Source of the DNA: Smittia aterrima
Taxonomy: Eukaryota; Arthropoda; Insecta; Diptera; Chironomidae
Direction: 5' to 3'
Assembly: GCA_033063855.1 (NCBI GenBank)
Contig: CP093831.1
Location: forward strand, 27,404,001 to 27,468,000
DNA length: 64,000 bases
In this document: one piece after another, positions 44,601-56,790 of the stretch
Layout of the letters: each line of letters begins with the position of its first letter
Position numbering within the stretch: the stretch's first letter is position 1
Made by a program: the position numbers and the translations under genes
The notes under the pieces: model-generated
What the model saw: the letters and a program-made list of their open reading frames with translations, nothing else
Database searches by the model: none
What the model was told of the DNA's origin: nothing

Positions 44601-47600
44601 GATAAAGAGTTGCCGAAGCTACTTCTAGGCCTAAAATCTTCCTCTTGCCTCAGGCAATTCAACATTCTGATTAAGAATTCTCTTGGAAAATTTTTGGAGA
44701 AACTTTTTGGTTTAAACTAGAAAATCCCACAAACGCCGCTTCGCTAATTTACATTTCGAGAGATAACGAGATTGAAATCCGCAAAGTTTTTGCTTTAAAT
44801 GCGCATCGTCAAAAACTGAAGTTTTCAAATTATTTATGCAGAGTTTCTTATTGCGAAAATTGAATTTCAATAGCGAAGCGAAGCGTTGTTGAGTTTTTCA
44901 ACAGCGAAACGCGAATGATGATTCAGTGATGAGGCAAGAAATAATTTCAATGAGACGTGGGCGAGTCTCGGAATTCCTCTGATGCCATCAAAAGCGGATT
45001 TGTTGGAACCTTGAAGGCTCGAAAAGAATTTTTGCTCATCAACCGCAAGACATTAAAATACCAAACAACGGAACTAACAAAACTTACAAGTTTCACTTTT
45101 CCTCCTTGCACAACAAAATTTTATTTACAAAAAGCATTAAATATTGAGTAGAGAGGGTGCCGAGGGAAATTAGAGCAGTTTCTAGTATCGGCTAGATTGA
45201 GTCGGAGAGTCCCTAATGAATTTTCGATTTCCCTTCATCACGATCGACATCTTTCCGCGTTCACATAGTCGAGGGGGCGAGCAATGAACGCGCATTTATA
45301 TTTCGATCAGGAAGGAAGAAAAGAATTTGTTAGTTTGTCTGATTTTGGGGTGAGAATTCCACCGCGAGCAAACCCCTCCTCTCCAACTTGTCAATTTGGG
45401 TTTGATGTGACATCGATATTACTTTGAAAAGAAAAAGCGAAGGTGGGTGCACTTATCAAAAAAAGAAAAAGAAAATTAAATTTAAAGTCATAAGAAGTCT
45501 CCATTTCCTCTGCCATTTGCAAGCAAAGTAATCTTTCAACCCTCAGCTTTGCTTTCCACGTCTCCCTTCTCCTTTTTCTACCTTTCACTTGATGTATGAT
45601 TCGAATCCGCCCTTGAGGATATTTACGAAGAAGAGAGAAAATATTTACCGATTTTGTTCCACTTTTATGTGACGTGTGCGTGTGTTGTTTGCAATGTTTT
45701 CGCAAATTGATGAAGAGAAGCAAATGAGCTCATGCATTCCAAAAAACATCAAAAAGAAGTAACAATGCTCAGCTCTGCTCTGCAATATTCCCGATAATGA
45801 CATTTTTTTACGTCAATAAAGAGCTAAACAAAGGGTGAGCACGAGTCTCGAATTCAATTTAGAGAACGTTAAAGTCCAATTTAATCTCAACCCTCTCAGC
45901 CTCACCCATCGAAGCATCAGCCGAAATTTAATCAACGAGTCGAAGAATAGAAATTCCATGCATTTTCCGACAATAACAATCATATTTATTCGATTCTGTT
46001 TCCATGGCCAGATTCGCTCGACCAATTCGAGATCTCCGAGTCTCGGCAAATAAAATCTCTCTTAGCTCACTTCAAGTTTTTGTTTGCTCGTCCTTTCAAT
46101 TTTTTTTAACAAATAAAACTCTTTCAAAGTTCAACTGCTCGTTACTGGTAATGGTTAGACGGATGAAGAAAAATGTTAAAAAGCAGCAAACAAGGTTATC
46201 TTGATGGTATTATTGCCAGTGAACTCACACTCACGTCGAGACCACCAGAATCCAGATAATCAACTTTGTTTACTTTGCTTGTTAGATTTGATTCGATTCT
46301 CGCCCAAAAAATTTCCATGTCGAGGGAGGATTTTCGACAGGACGAAGCTTATCTCGTTTTTGAATTTGTATTCGTTCCCTTGGCGTCGGAGGAGATAACA
46401 AAATGTTAATGATTGTACAAAAACACATAAAACACGAGACGTGAGATAATTTCTTTGCAAGGAAATTTAATGGCGATTACTCTTCCAACCTTCTCCGAGT
46501 CAGAGCTTCGGGAAAATCTTTGTCAATTCGTAGTCAACGAAGAAAGTTCGTTGCCATCCCTGAGTTAACTTTATTACCTCGATAGTAAAGTCTCGTGTGT
46601 CTAACTAATTTATTTTCTTCTCGCCGGAGAAGTTCTCGCAAGGAAATTGCACATTTTACATTTTTCTTTCATAAATTATTACAAATTGCATTTGAAGTAT
46701 CTGCTCGAGTCGAAAATCAATACTTTAATTAGATTTCCAGAAGAGTTCGGAACTTTATCAGTTCTCAGAATCAAGAAAACTCGCATTTGATAAGATTCGA
46801 ATCCAATGACTCATGAAATTGATTTGTTGCAATTCTACGCTCGCACTGAAGCTTCTGATTGCACATTAAAACCCGAAATACGATTGTCATGGACAATATT
46901 TCCTTTCCGAGCCATTAATTGCATGACTTTTATTATCATTAGTTTGTTGATCTAGCGAATCTCTCACTGGCCATGCACGATTTTCATCAGCGAACGGTAA
47001 ACTTTCGGAATTTTTTTCCCACTCTCGACGTGACAATCAGAATTAGCTCAATATAACTGAATGTCTGTCGGAGCAAATAGAGTGAGGTGAGTGGCAGACT
47101 GAGCAGACGTCAGAATGGGGAAAACACTTGTGAAATTATAAAGCGCATTTCGGCTTTTGTCTTTCGTCAGCAGACTGTGCAGTTTTTGTTATTGCACGAG
47201 ACTCGAATGTGCATTGCTTTTGATTTGCGAGTTATTAAATTTATGCTGAATCGTGCTGGAGGAATTATTTTACATTTGTCAAGAGTCTCGTGTCGTCTGA
47301 TGCTATTGACATTCAACTTGAGTCATACGAACAATTAAACGTAAGCAGAATTCATTTGTCAAGTGTTGTTCAACTAATTTGATAATAAAACAAAAAAACT
47401 TTTATCAATTGAAAAGTAACAAATTGAAGGAGGAGATCGAATTGAAAAACAATTCGAGTCGTGTCTGGTAGTTGACAAAAATATTTATCATGTTCTCGCA
47501 TATGCTTCAAATGCGAATTTGAAAGGGTCGACTGCTGGTGACATCATCAATCACTCAACAAAAATCTTTCCATTGCACAATTGAGACGTCGCCGGAACAA

Positions 47601-50600
47601 ACTTGTGGACTCCATGTCGTCCTCGATGCCATTACTGCAAATGATTTCTCTTAATTATACGAAAAGTATTTAAGAATCATTAAATCATGAGACTCATAAA
47701 TCACAGCGGGGAGAAAGAATTTCCGTCTACACCCTTCAACGTCACTTTTTTCATTCATCACGATATCACTATCCACCCGAAATTTGCGGGAATATATTAC
47801 AGGAAACGGTTTTGATTATGGAGTCGAGTTTGAACGAGCTCCAACCGAACATTTTATGTCGAAAAAAAAAAGTCCATTAGCATAGTTAGGGAATGCTCGG
47901 GCGTGAAACGTTGCTAATGAATGAAAAATTTCCTCCCCCATTTTGTGCATTAAAGTTTACATTCCATGCTCGACATGAAGCCCATCGTGTTGCTGAGAAG
48001 GTGCAGTGCCGAAGCTTTTTATTTGCTTAATTGATTGCATTGGAAATCAGAAACAGAGTTCGAGGCTTTTTGTTTTTCGTTCTGAGTGTACCAAGGTGTT
48101 TACCTCGGTTCGGTTTACAAAAAGAAGAATCTGGGTCGAATGAAAGTGGGAGTTTAAAAGAGATTGATGAAGATTCATCGGTCGATTCCATCAACCCCCC
48201 AAGTAGATCACGAGAGCGTCATGATTCATCATGAAAATTATTTATCCGACGAGAACATTTTTCAAGAAAAAGTTTTTCTTCAAACACGGAAATTAAAGAA
48301 AGAAGAGAACTTGTAAATTTTAGTAGTAACTCGCCATGTGTTCGAGCATTTGTTTCACACAGACTCATGACGAAGCGGAATCACATGTTGGGTTCTTTCA
48401 CTCGGGGCCGAGTTATTTATTGCTTTCTTCTCATCGTGAAATTCGAGGATTACGGGCCGAGTTTTGTGATAGCAAACGAAGAGATATGCGAGCGGACGAA
48501 ATTGCCAACCTATGATGACATAAACGAAAAAGACAACTTCAGACGACAATTCCGGGTTTTCTCCGAAAGTTATTTCATTAAAGTTGTTGCTGGGGCCACG
48601 ATGAGCCCCTTGAGACTTTTATTTCTAAAAACAGATTCTTCGCGTCGAAAACAGAAAACAGATTCGAGACAAGAAAGTTTTTCCATGTCCATGAATTCTA
48701 AAATTTTCCACTTCCTCTTCAACAAATGAAAACTTTGAAATCTCGAAGAGAACGTGACTTGATATGTTTTCAGTGTGCACTTGTTTTAAACAGAAAAATA
48801 TGTGAACTAGAAAGAAAGGTTGTCGATCTCTTTTAGTTACTCGTAAGCTTCTCATTTCAAAAACGTTTTATTACAAACAATTCCCTCTTGGTCGGTTCGT
48901 CCCAGGTCTCGCACATGTCACAGCATAAGCTGAAAGAAGAAAATGTCCCCGCAATTACTCGAAGAGTGTAAATTGGATTTCCGAATGCATCAAAAGCATT
49001 TGTATTTCACACATCTCTCGCTTTCCCACATAAAACAAGTGAACTGATATTTGCAGTTGCGTCACATCAGACCGGAGATGAGATGAAAGGCGAAAAACGA
49101 AATTTAATGTGAGAAAATGTGCAATATTTGTCGGCGGAGGATAATTGCATCGTTGCCATTGTTGTTGGAGTTTTCATTTTAATCTGAAGTCGCTATGTTC
49201 TCCGCTAATTTATTGCTGCATCATCCGTGACTCCCTCGACGAGTTGTGTCTCTTTAAAAACTTGTCACACAGACCAGCGCAGCTTTCGAGCAAGCGTAAC
49301 CATCAAATTCCATCGCTTTGATGTCCATCGGCATTTTCAATTGAGAGTAAAGTCAAGGGGAGACCGACATATCAGTGCAAACACATCAAACACTAGATCG
49401 CATCAGCAGCTTTTAATGTATTCACATTAACACAAACACGATGGAACTGGTTTCTTTCAGTCGCTTGCCATTTCACAAAATATCTTTAGTTGGTAGAAAT
49501 ATTTTTTCTTTTTTTTTAGGGAGCAACTGCTAGACAAAAGTCGTGTCACACTTTTTCATTTAACGCCGCATTAAGCGCGTGTAGATAAATTAAAATCGTA
49601 CAAGGGGATTACCAACGATTGTTGTCGTAAAAAGTGCGGCAAGTCACATATGAAGGGCGACGCAGGTTTGCAGAGAAACTTGTAAATTAATGAGCAGGTT
49701 GAGGGTCGTCTTGCGTCACCAGACGTCGACATCATTAAAATAATTGGCTCTCTCGAGACAAAACGGAAATCAAGATATCAAGCCGTGTCATTTCCATTAG
49801 AGATGCAGTTTCTGTGTAAGGTGCATTATGTTTTGTTTGAAAGTAAAAACATAAAACACACAAAAGCTTCTTCTCAATGGGCCTCGCGAGACTCACTCTT
49901 TGTTGTGCGTTTCTGTAAAAAGTTATCGAGACAAAGAGGTAACCGAAGTGCTATTAACAATGCTTGCTCTTGTGTGAGTGTTGAAATGACTTTTTTCCGC
50001 AGCGAATGATTGAAAAGGTTCAACGTTGTTGTATGCAAAACTACATCAACAGTAACAAACGGGTTTTGCTGTCTTTTGCACACACATTCTTCACTCTCGA
50101 GTAAATCTATTTCATTCCAAAGCATAATTCGACTTTTTGTTTGTTTTCATTTCACTTTGAAATAATGTTCGCGTAGATTATTAAATCGCAGCTCACATCA
50201 AATGACAATCAATTGCTGCACAGCACGAACGTCGATCTTGGCTTTGCATAATAAATTGGCGGACTTTTTTGGATAAAATAAAGTCACACACTTTAATTTT
50301 AATTTGCATATTTCCCTCTCAAAACGTTTCAATGTGTGTACGCGTAAGCAAAGAAACAAAAAAAAACTATTTTCGAATTCTTGCTTTACGAGTAAATATT
50401 TCGGCGAAATCCGAGAGTTTCTGAATGATTCGCTTTTGAAGGTGATTTTATAATTGGGGGGAGCGGTTGACATGACGATTATGAAGTTGAAAGTTTGCGG
50501 ATGGGGAAAAATGAGGTTTATGTGGTGACTAGAAAGCAGAAACCATTTACATTTTAAATTCATGAATTTAATTGGTTTTGCGGATTGATTCGTAGTCGCC

Positions 50601-50701
50601 CTAATCGAAGAAACATGATCACTCACCTGTAGGCTAACGAAAATAATCCATAAATGTACAAGACTAATGACGAATGTTGAGTAATTGTGAGTTGGATTCA
50701 T
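35662..50701 (-). CDS. Ptp10D: Ptp10D-like receptor tyrosine phosphatase (R3 type)
   Basis: Twelve exons: 50627-50701 (ATG), 42095-42341, 41743-42021, 39942-41039, 39452-39883, 37939-39375, 37378-37612, 36980-37309, 36807-36921, 36492-36750, 36308-36433 and 35662-35915 (TGA); phases agree throughout, 1,628 residues. The signal peptide is split by intron 1: MNPTHNYSTFVISLVHLW... from exon 1, then NCFCA/DL. About a dozen fibronectin III repeats follow with many N-glycosylation sites, then one transmembrane helix (FVAIAVPLLLILIVFLAMMV) and a basic stop-transfer. One cytoplasmic PTP domain has NRPKNRFTNILPYD, DYINANY, the WPD loop, catalytic HCSAGVGRSG and QTEQQY. It dephosphorylates tyrosines at the plasma membrane; fly Ptp10D acts in axon guidance and tracheal tube control. 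Single PTP domain and FN3-only ectodomain exclude LAR-type genes; Ptp4E is the close alternative. Confidence 0.85.
37687..37713 (-). other. Ptp10D: candidate 27-nt microexon of Ptp10D
   Basis: Between exons 6 and 7 the minus strand has a pyrimidine-rich stretch, AAAAAG, 27 nt reading EFEEIKVAE in the correct phase, then donor GTAGGA. It would insert nine residues just outside the membrane without shifting frame. Confidence 0.35.
37835..37855 (-). other. Ptp10D: candidate 21-nt microexon of Ptp10D
   Basis: In the same intron, minus-strand ATTATCAG precedes 21 nt reading EGIRVIK in phase, followed by a good donor GTGAGC. The acceptor's pyrimidine tract is weak. It may be an alternative to the 27-nt candidate, since both encode an E-x-I-x-V type peptide at the same site. 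Confidence 0.35.
42342..50626 (-). other. Ptp10D: first intron of the Ptp10D-like gene (8.3 kb)
   Basis: Bounded by donor GTGAGT at 50626-50621 and a TTGTTGTTGCAG acceptor at 42342. No ORF inside has recognisable content or splice support, I found no tRNA-like element, and no copy of the ZAD family lies within. A short CA tract occurs at 43964-43979. First introns of this size in insect receptor genes often hold enhancers; nothing here proves that. Confidence 0.6.
43964..43979. repeat. (CA)n microsatellite
   Basis: About seven to eight CA units inside the first Ptp10D intron. Confidence 0.7.
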
Positions 50702-51525
50702 TGCTGCCCTTTTCTTTCTGTGCCAACTCTTAATATCGAAGAAGACACTTTCCTGTTGGTTTCTTTTCTTTTGACGCTGATTTGTATTTCGCGTCGATGT
50801 GTGCGGATCGAATTCGCAGAAACGTTTCACTCGGAATATTATTTATTTTACGAAACTTTTAAAAATTAATTTAATGATATGAAGTTAGCGGGAAAAGTAA
50901 AAGAAAACTTGAAACTTTCCGCCGAAACTTTTTCTGTCGCTTGCATTGCAATTCTAATTATTCATGCACAAAGCTTAGTTTGATCGAAGCCAATGACACA
51001 TTTCAGCTTCTCTGTTTTCAATTCCATCGCTGCAACAGCTTGAAAGACTTTTCACTTTAAACTTTTCCGCCTTTTTCCACTTCGCGAAATCGGAAAATTC
51101 ACACTTTTCCAACAATCAGCGAGATAATTACTTTTCCTTATCGTTTCGATTGCCAACAAGCATAAACCAGTTGGGAAAACATAATAAAAGATTTTATGAT
51201 TTTTTCTTCTTCTCTTTCTGCACAATACTAAAAGACTTTTTTTTAGTATCCAGTGAAGGTATTTGAATATTTATTTTTCACTTGTTTATCACTTGTTATT
51301 GCGAATATTTTGACTTATCCCGCTTTGGAACCGAGGTTGAGTGATGAACTAATAATATTTTGTGTGAATTTGATGGCTGATTGACGAGAAATAAAATTAT
51401 AACTGGGAGAGAAGTGGATTGCGTTTGACGATTGCTCAAAAACTAATCTGTGTGAGTTATGAGGGCCGAGGGGCATTCATGAGAGTTTGAGTTAGCGAGG
51501 TTTGCGTGTCAGGCAGAGCAAGAAA
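50702..51525. other. divergent intergenic region between Ptp10D and unit K
   Basis: It must contain the Ptp10D leader and promoter (minus strand) and whatever lies upstream of unit K. I see no ORF with support. The family motif AACGGTCG is absent ahead of unit K; only the TATA-side half of the block is present. Confidence 0.4.
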
Positions 51526-51560
51526 TTTTATAGCAAAAATATCAAAACAAATCACAAAGT
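51526..51560 (+). promoter_or_regulatory. partial family promoter block, unit K
   Basis: TTTTATAGCAAAAATATCAA with the following ACAAA tract, just ahead of the ATG at 51564. The upstream AACGGTCG and TTGCTAGAAAG parts are missing, which marks the left edge of the right-hand array. Confidence 0.5.
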
Positions 51561-51563
51561 AAA

Positions 51564-53847
51564 ATGGCAAAAAAGAAAGAATTAAGTGAGGCACAGCGAA
51601 CTCTTATTATTGATTTAATTCATGAAGGAAAATCTTATCGTAAAATTGCGGAGTTGATGAAAATTCATTTTACAACAGTCAGTCATACAGCCACAAAATA
51701 TTTGAAATATGGAACTGTGAAAACTTTGCATAGATCAGGAAGAAAACGCAAGACAAAATTAAGAATCGACCTAAAAAGTTCTCCTAAAATCTCGCAGGAA
51801 ATTAAAGACACACACAACGTTGACCTGAGTCCGTCAACCGAAATCATAGAATATTGTCAGAAGGAATGCTCAGACAATCCTAAAAGTAACTGCAGACTTT
51901 GCCTTGAGCATCTTGAGAATCAAACAGAAAGTAAATCAGTTAAAGGAGATCTCGAGATGAAAATAAACGAAGTTTTCCCTCCGAATGTAAGCAAACATTA
52001 AACTAAATCTTAATTTCTTCAATTAAAATCCTTATTTTCAAGGTTCTTCGATTGCCGACAGCTTCATCGAATTCTCTCTGCATTTCCTGCTACTCCCTAG
52101 TAAACGACTTTCATTACTTCAGATCAGCGATCATCAAGAAGCATGAAAGTTACTCGAACTGCGTACAATTTGAACTTTGCGAGATTAAAATGGAGCAAAT
52201 CGATTTCAATCCTGTCGTCAACATATTGGCAATTAAAGAAGAAGATTTAGGAGAATACGAATGGAATGCTGATGACTGGAACAATGAGCCTGATGCCGAA
52301 ATGAATATTAAATGTGAACAAATAGAATTGGATATTCCTCAATCGCCAAACGATTTCGAGGAAGTTTTGATAGAAAACAGAAAAAGAGATTTGAAAATTC
52401 CTCAATTACGAAACGTTCTTGACAAAGTTTTGAAAGCAATCGACAAAGGATCTTCCATCACCGACGCAGCTTTAAAGTTCAACATTTCGGAATTACATTT
52501 GAAGGATTTTGCCGACAAATCAACTTCACCTCAAGAATTTGATCGGAAAATTGCAAATTGGATCATAACTTCTGGCGAAATGTGTGATCCAAAGACAAAA
52601 CAAAATGTTCTCGATGCTGCAACTCATTTATCCAAACTCGACTCATCCACGATCTCAAATGAATTCAATGACAACTGGTTCCGAAGTTTCCTAAAGAGAA
52701 ATCCTGATGTGCTACTTCCAAATGTATTGAGATTAGAATCAGACGCTGATAAGACAACTGATGATCTTCCAGACGACAAAGCTTCAGATAAATCAGAGAA
52801 CGAAATTGTTTGGATCGAAAAGCAATCTGAAAACGCTGGAAAAAAATCACTTACCGAGGAAACGATGAAACTTGCATTGGAGGAAGTCAAAAACGGAGCC
52901 GCAATCATCCCGACTGCTAATAAATACAAAATTAGCAAAAGCACTCTCTACTACAGAATAAGAAACGGTCACAAAATCAAACAAAAACCGAAACCGCAAA
53001 TTCCTCGCTTATTAGAGATGAGACTTGTCGAATGGATCATTCTTTGTAATGAATTGGGTGACACTAAAACACATTCCGACATTTATGAGATTGTGTCGCA
53101 TATCATAAAAATTCAAAATCGAAATAACTCTACCTCAATAGTTAAAGATTGTGTAAATCGCTTTTTGACGCGGCATCCTGAGACTTTAATTGAACCTTCG
53201 AAGTAAGTCATTCACATTACGAAATGTTTTATTCCTAACTTTAAATTTATTTTAGTAAATTAGAAAAGTTTGAATGCGATATGTGTGCACGTCATTTTAA
53301 AGAAAAGAGCAGTTTAAGGCAACACCTCGCAATTCATCTCAAGCCAAAGAAAGAGTCCAAATGCAAGATCTGTGAGGAAACATTTACTACAATCAAAAGT
53401 CTTAAAAGACATGCAGCAGAAGAACATCCTGCACCTGGAAAAGCAAAGGATTTAGTTTGTGATGCTTGCGGAATTTGTTTCTACACAAACATCAGTTTAT
53501 CATTACACGCAGTTATTCACAAGGAGAAGAAATTTCTTTGCGACTTTGAAGGATGCAACAATAAATTTTTAAGTGCGAAACAACTCGAGAATCACAAGCA
53601 CAGTGATCACTACGGAATAAGTGACTTTGATAAATTTAAATGTGATTTTCCTGGCTGCGGGAAAACTTTCATCCACGAATCGAGAATGAGAACACATAAA
53701 CGGGAGACACACGAGGAGAAACCGAAATGTCCAGTGAACAATTGCAATACTCATATTGGTCGTGCTGCTAACATGAGAGATCATTTGAGGAGACACAAGG
53801 ATATCGATGATCAAGAGCTTCAGAAATATTTATTGATTTTTAAATAA
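51564..53847 (+). CDS. ZAD-C2H2 protein with Tc1-type HTH, unit K
   Basis: Exons 51564-51986, 52043-53202 and 53256-53847; 724 residues. The N-terminus (MAKKKELSEAQRTLIIDLIH, then GKSYRKIAEL, TVSHTATKYLKYGTVK and a basic SGRKRK) is a Tc1/mariner-type transposase HTH, in the same place as unit G's but diverged from it. It joins by a short spacer to the ZAD (CRLC; second pair CISC with a following SLVNDF). No psq or CENP-B module remains in exon 1. Exon 2 is family-like with two psq+CENP-B pairs; the acidic linker repeats are degraded. Exon 3 is the most diverged finger array: NKLEKFECDMCARHFKEK, and the acceptor codon gives Asn for the usual Lys. The protein stops at LLIFK, without the KKMKLST tail. 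The two relics downstream resemble this exon 3 most. Confidence 0.82.
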
Positions 53848-53901
53848 ATAAAGATCTCGTCTTGTAAAATTCTGAAAATAAAGTTTTTCGTTTAAAATCT
53901 C

Positions 53902-53970
53902 AACGGTCAATTTGAATTTGAAGGAAAAAAATTATTTTTATAGCAAAAAAATCAAAACAAACAAAAATCA
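53902..53970 (+). promoter_or_regulatory. family promoter block, unit L
   Basis: AACGGTCA (53902-53909), TATTTTTATAGC and AATCAAAACAAACAAAAA. It is about 55 nt beyond unit K's stop and is followed by a psq-like relic (TTACGAGAATTGACAGCAGC) before the Tc3-type HTH. Confidence 0.5.
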
Positions 53971-54094
53971 AGAAAATAATAAATTGTCGAGAAAAATCTT
54001 GATTAATGGTTTACGAGAATTGACAGCAGCTAGAATTGAAGTTAACTTCAAGGTAAACAAGCAGTTTTGCAAATTTCAAAGTCACTTATTAAAA

Positions 54095-56460
54095 ATGCCG
54101 GCAAATAAATACTTAAGCGAAGCTGAAAAATCTGTTATTGATGAATTGAACCAACTACAACTCTCCAAGGCCGCCATAGCAAGAAGAATCAAGAGAAGTC
54201 GTCGCGTTGTGCAAAATTATCTGGAAAAACGAGAAAGTTACGGTCAAAAGAAAAAAACAAAAGGCAATTCAAAGATCAACCATCGCCAAAAGAATCAAAT
54301 AATTAAACTTGCATCAACCGGAAGATTCACCGCAAATGAAATCATCAATAAACTAAATTTGCCCATCAAAAAGAATGCAGTAGCTAAAATTTTGAAGACC
54401 GAACAAGAATGTCACCCAGAGCTGGAAAAACAAAACACATCAAAAGTATCCCGAGAAATAGAACATTGCCAAATGGAAGACTCAGAGAATCCTCAAAGTA
54501 ACTGCAGGCTTTGCCTTGAGCATCTTGAGAATCAAACAGAAAGAAAAACAGTGAAAGGAGATCTCGAGATGAAAATAAATGAAATTTTCCCTTCGAATGT
54601 AAGCAAACATTAAACTAAATCTTAATTTCTTCAAACTCAATCTTTATCTTCAAGGTTCTTCGATTGCCGACAGCTTCATCAAATTCTCTCTGCATTTCCT
54701 GCTACGCTCAAGTAAATGACTTCTATCACTTCAGATCAACGATCATCAGAAAACACTCGAACTGCGAACAATTTGAAATTTGCGAAATTAAAATGGAACA
54801 AATCGATTTCAATCCTGTCGTCAACATTTTGGCGATTAAAGAAGAAGATTTAGAAGAATACGAATGGAATGCTGATGACTGGAACAATGAAGCTGATGCA
54901 GAAATCAACGCTGAATGTGATCAAGAAGAATCGATAAATCCTCAATCGGAAAATGATTTCGAGGAAGTTTTAGAAGAAATTAGAAAAGGAGAATTGCAAA
55001 TTCATCAACTACAAATTGATCTTGACAAAGCTTTGAAAGCAATCGACAAAGGATCTTCCATCACGGACGTGGCTTTAAAATTCAACATTTCTGAATCACA
55101 TTTGAATGATTTTGCTGACAAATCGGCTTCTCCTCAAGAATTTGATCGGAAAATTTCAAATTGGATCATAACTTCTGGCGAAATGTGCGATCCAAAGACG
55201 AAACGAAATGTTCTCGATGCTGCAACTCATTTATACAAACTCGACTCATCCACGACCTCAAATGAATTCAACGACAACTGGTTCAAAAGTTTCCTAAAGA
55301 GAAATCCTGATGTGCTACTTCCAAAAGTATTGGATTGGAAAACAATTTCTGATGATATTACTGAGGATTTACCGGATGATGACACTTCAAATATTTCAGA
55401 GAACGAAATTGATTGGATTGAGGAACAAGCTTTAAACGCTGGAAAAAAATCATTTACCGCTGAAACATTGAAACTTGCTCTGGAGGAAATTGAAAATGGA
55501 GCATCTATTAGATCGACTGCAACAAAATACAAAATTAGCAGAGGTATTTTATCTCGCAGACACAAATTTGGCAGCAAAAGAAAAAAATCTTTGCAGCCGC
55601 AAATTCCTATCGCATCAGAGACAAGACTTGCTGAGTGGATCGTTGCTTGCAACGAACTGGGTGACACGAAGGATCATTCCAACATTTGTGAGATTGTATC
55701 TCATCTCTTCAAAATTCTAAAACGAAAGCCTTTTACTTCAAGTGTCAACACTTGGGTTGATCGCTTTCTAAGACGACATCCTGAGACGTTAATTGAACCT
55801 TCGAAGTAAGTCAATAAAATAACAAAATATTCGATTTCTAACTTTATAATCTTTTTTTCCAGGGAATTAGAAAGGTTTGAGTGCGATGTGTGTGGATACC
55901 AATACTCGGAAAAGTCTGTTGTAAAAAAACACATCCTCGCTGTTCATGCAAAGAAGAAGTTCAAATGCAAAATCTGTGAGAAAACATTTGCTGCAATCCC
56001 AACTCTTAAAAGACATGCAGCACAAGAACATTCTGCGCCCGGAAAACCAAAGAATTTTGTTTGTGATGTTTGCGGAATGGGTTTTTACACAAAAATCAGT
56101 TTAACAAGACACACTTATCGACACAAGGAGAAGAAATTGCATTGCGATTTCGAAGGATGTTACAAAAAGTTTTTAAGACCGAAAGAACTCGATGATCACA
56201 AACGCAATGACCACTACGGATTGAAAGATTTTAAATGTGATTTTCCTGGTTGCGACAAAGCTTACAAGACCAACCCAAGACTGAGACGACATCACAAGGA
56301 GACACACGATGAGAAACCAAAGTGTCCAGTCAACAATTGCAGTTTTCGTGGAGGTCGCGCCGATTACATGAGAAATCATTTGAAGAGACACAAGGATATC
56401 GATGATCAAGAGCTGCAGGAATATTTATTGATTGTTAAGGAAATGAAGTTGTCAACTTGA
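54095..56460 (+). CDS. ZAD-C2H2 protein with Tc3-type paired-like domain, unit L
   Basis: Exons 54095-54598, 54655-55805 and 55863-56460; 750 residues. I start at ATG 54095 (MPANKYLSEAEKSVIDELNQ); the frame is open further upstream without an ATG, and an ATG at 54005 gives only a short peptide. Residues about 5-110 contain two HTHs, LSKAAIARRIKRSRRVVQNY and TANEIINKLNLPIKKNAVAK, joined by YGQKKKTKGN. This is the bipartite DNA-binding region of Tc3-type transposases. It passes directly into QECHPELEKQNTSK, the joint seen in A, C and D, and then the ZAD (CRLC). The second ZAD pair is CISC. The exon 2 linker has EICEIKMEQ and a VLDWKTISDDITED segment typical of the right array. Six fingers; ends KEMKLST. 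Confidence 0.83.
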
Positions 56461-56493
56461 ATTCGAAAAATAAAAAATTTCAATGGAAAACTT

Positions 56494-56560
56494 AACGGTC
56501 GTTTTTAAATTGCTGGAAAGAAATAAATTTTATAGCAAAAAATCAAAACAAACAAAAATC
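56494..56560 (+). promoter_or_regulatory. family promoter block, unit M
   Basis: AACGGTCG (56494-56501), TTTTTAAATTGCTGGAAAG, TTTTATAGC and AATCAAAACAAACAAAAA, 33 nt beyond unit L's stop. Confidence 0.55.
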
Positions 56561-56588
56561 GAGAAGTGGAGTGGATGGAGGTGATCAG

Positions 56589-56790
56589 ATGTTTTCTAAT
56601 AAGGCTCCAAAACGATTAAATATTCTAAAAGGCGGAAGACCATTGCGTTTGACCTCATCAGAAGAGTCCGGACTAGTCAAATGGATTGTCGAATGTGCTG
56701 AATGTGAAAAACCAGCAAAAAAACGATCTGTGATAGAAATACTTCGACGAAAGAATGGAAAGCACAAAACACTTTCAGCAAAATAGTATT
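56589..56790 (+). pseudogene. broken N-terminal CENP-B module of unit M
   Basis: The exon 1 start at 56589 (MFSNKAPKRLNILKGGRPLR) matches N and O but runs into TAG at 56784-56786 where they have TGG of KWYYGF. A four-codon deletion has also removed LNAA-type residues, and a further deletion after YYG shifts the frame into the ZAD. The region cannot be read through to the ZAD without correcting both a stop and a frame. Confidence 0.75.

Noticed and set aside
45590..45612. A tRNA B-box-like GATTCGAATCC in the Ptp10D intron (another at 46795)
   Set aside because: No matching A box or acceptor stem can be formed with the flanking sequence.
44538..48729. Small ORFs of 60-120 aa in the first Ptp10D intron as nested genes
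   Set aside because: Low-complexity or random composition, no splice partners, no recognisable domain, no clear promoter or poly(A) arrangement.
53912..54094. Longer N-terminus of unit L from 53912
   Set aside because: It begins with TTG inside the promoter block; the first in-frame ATG is at 54095, immediately before the Tc3-type domain.
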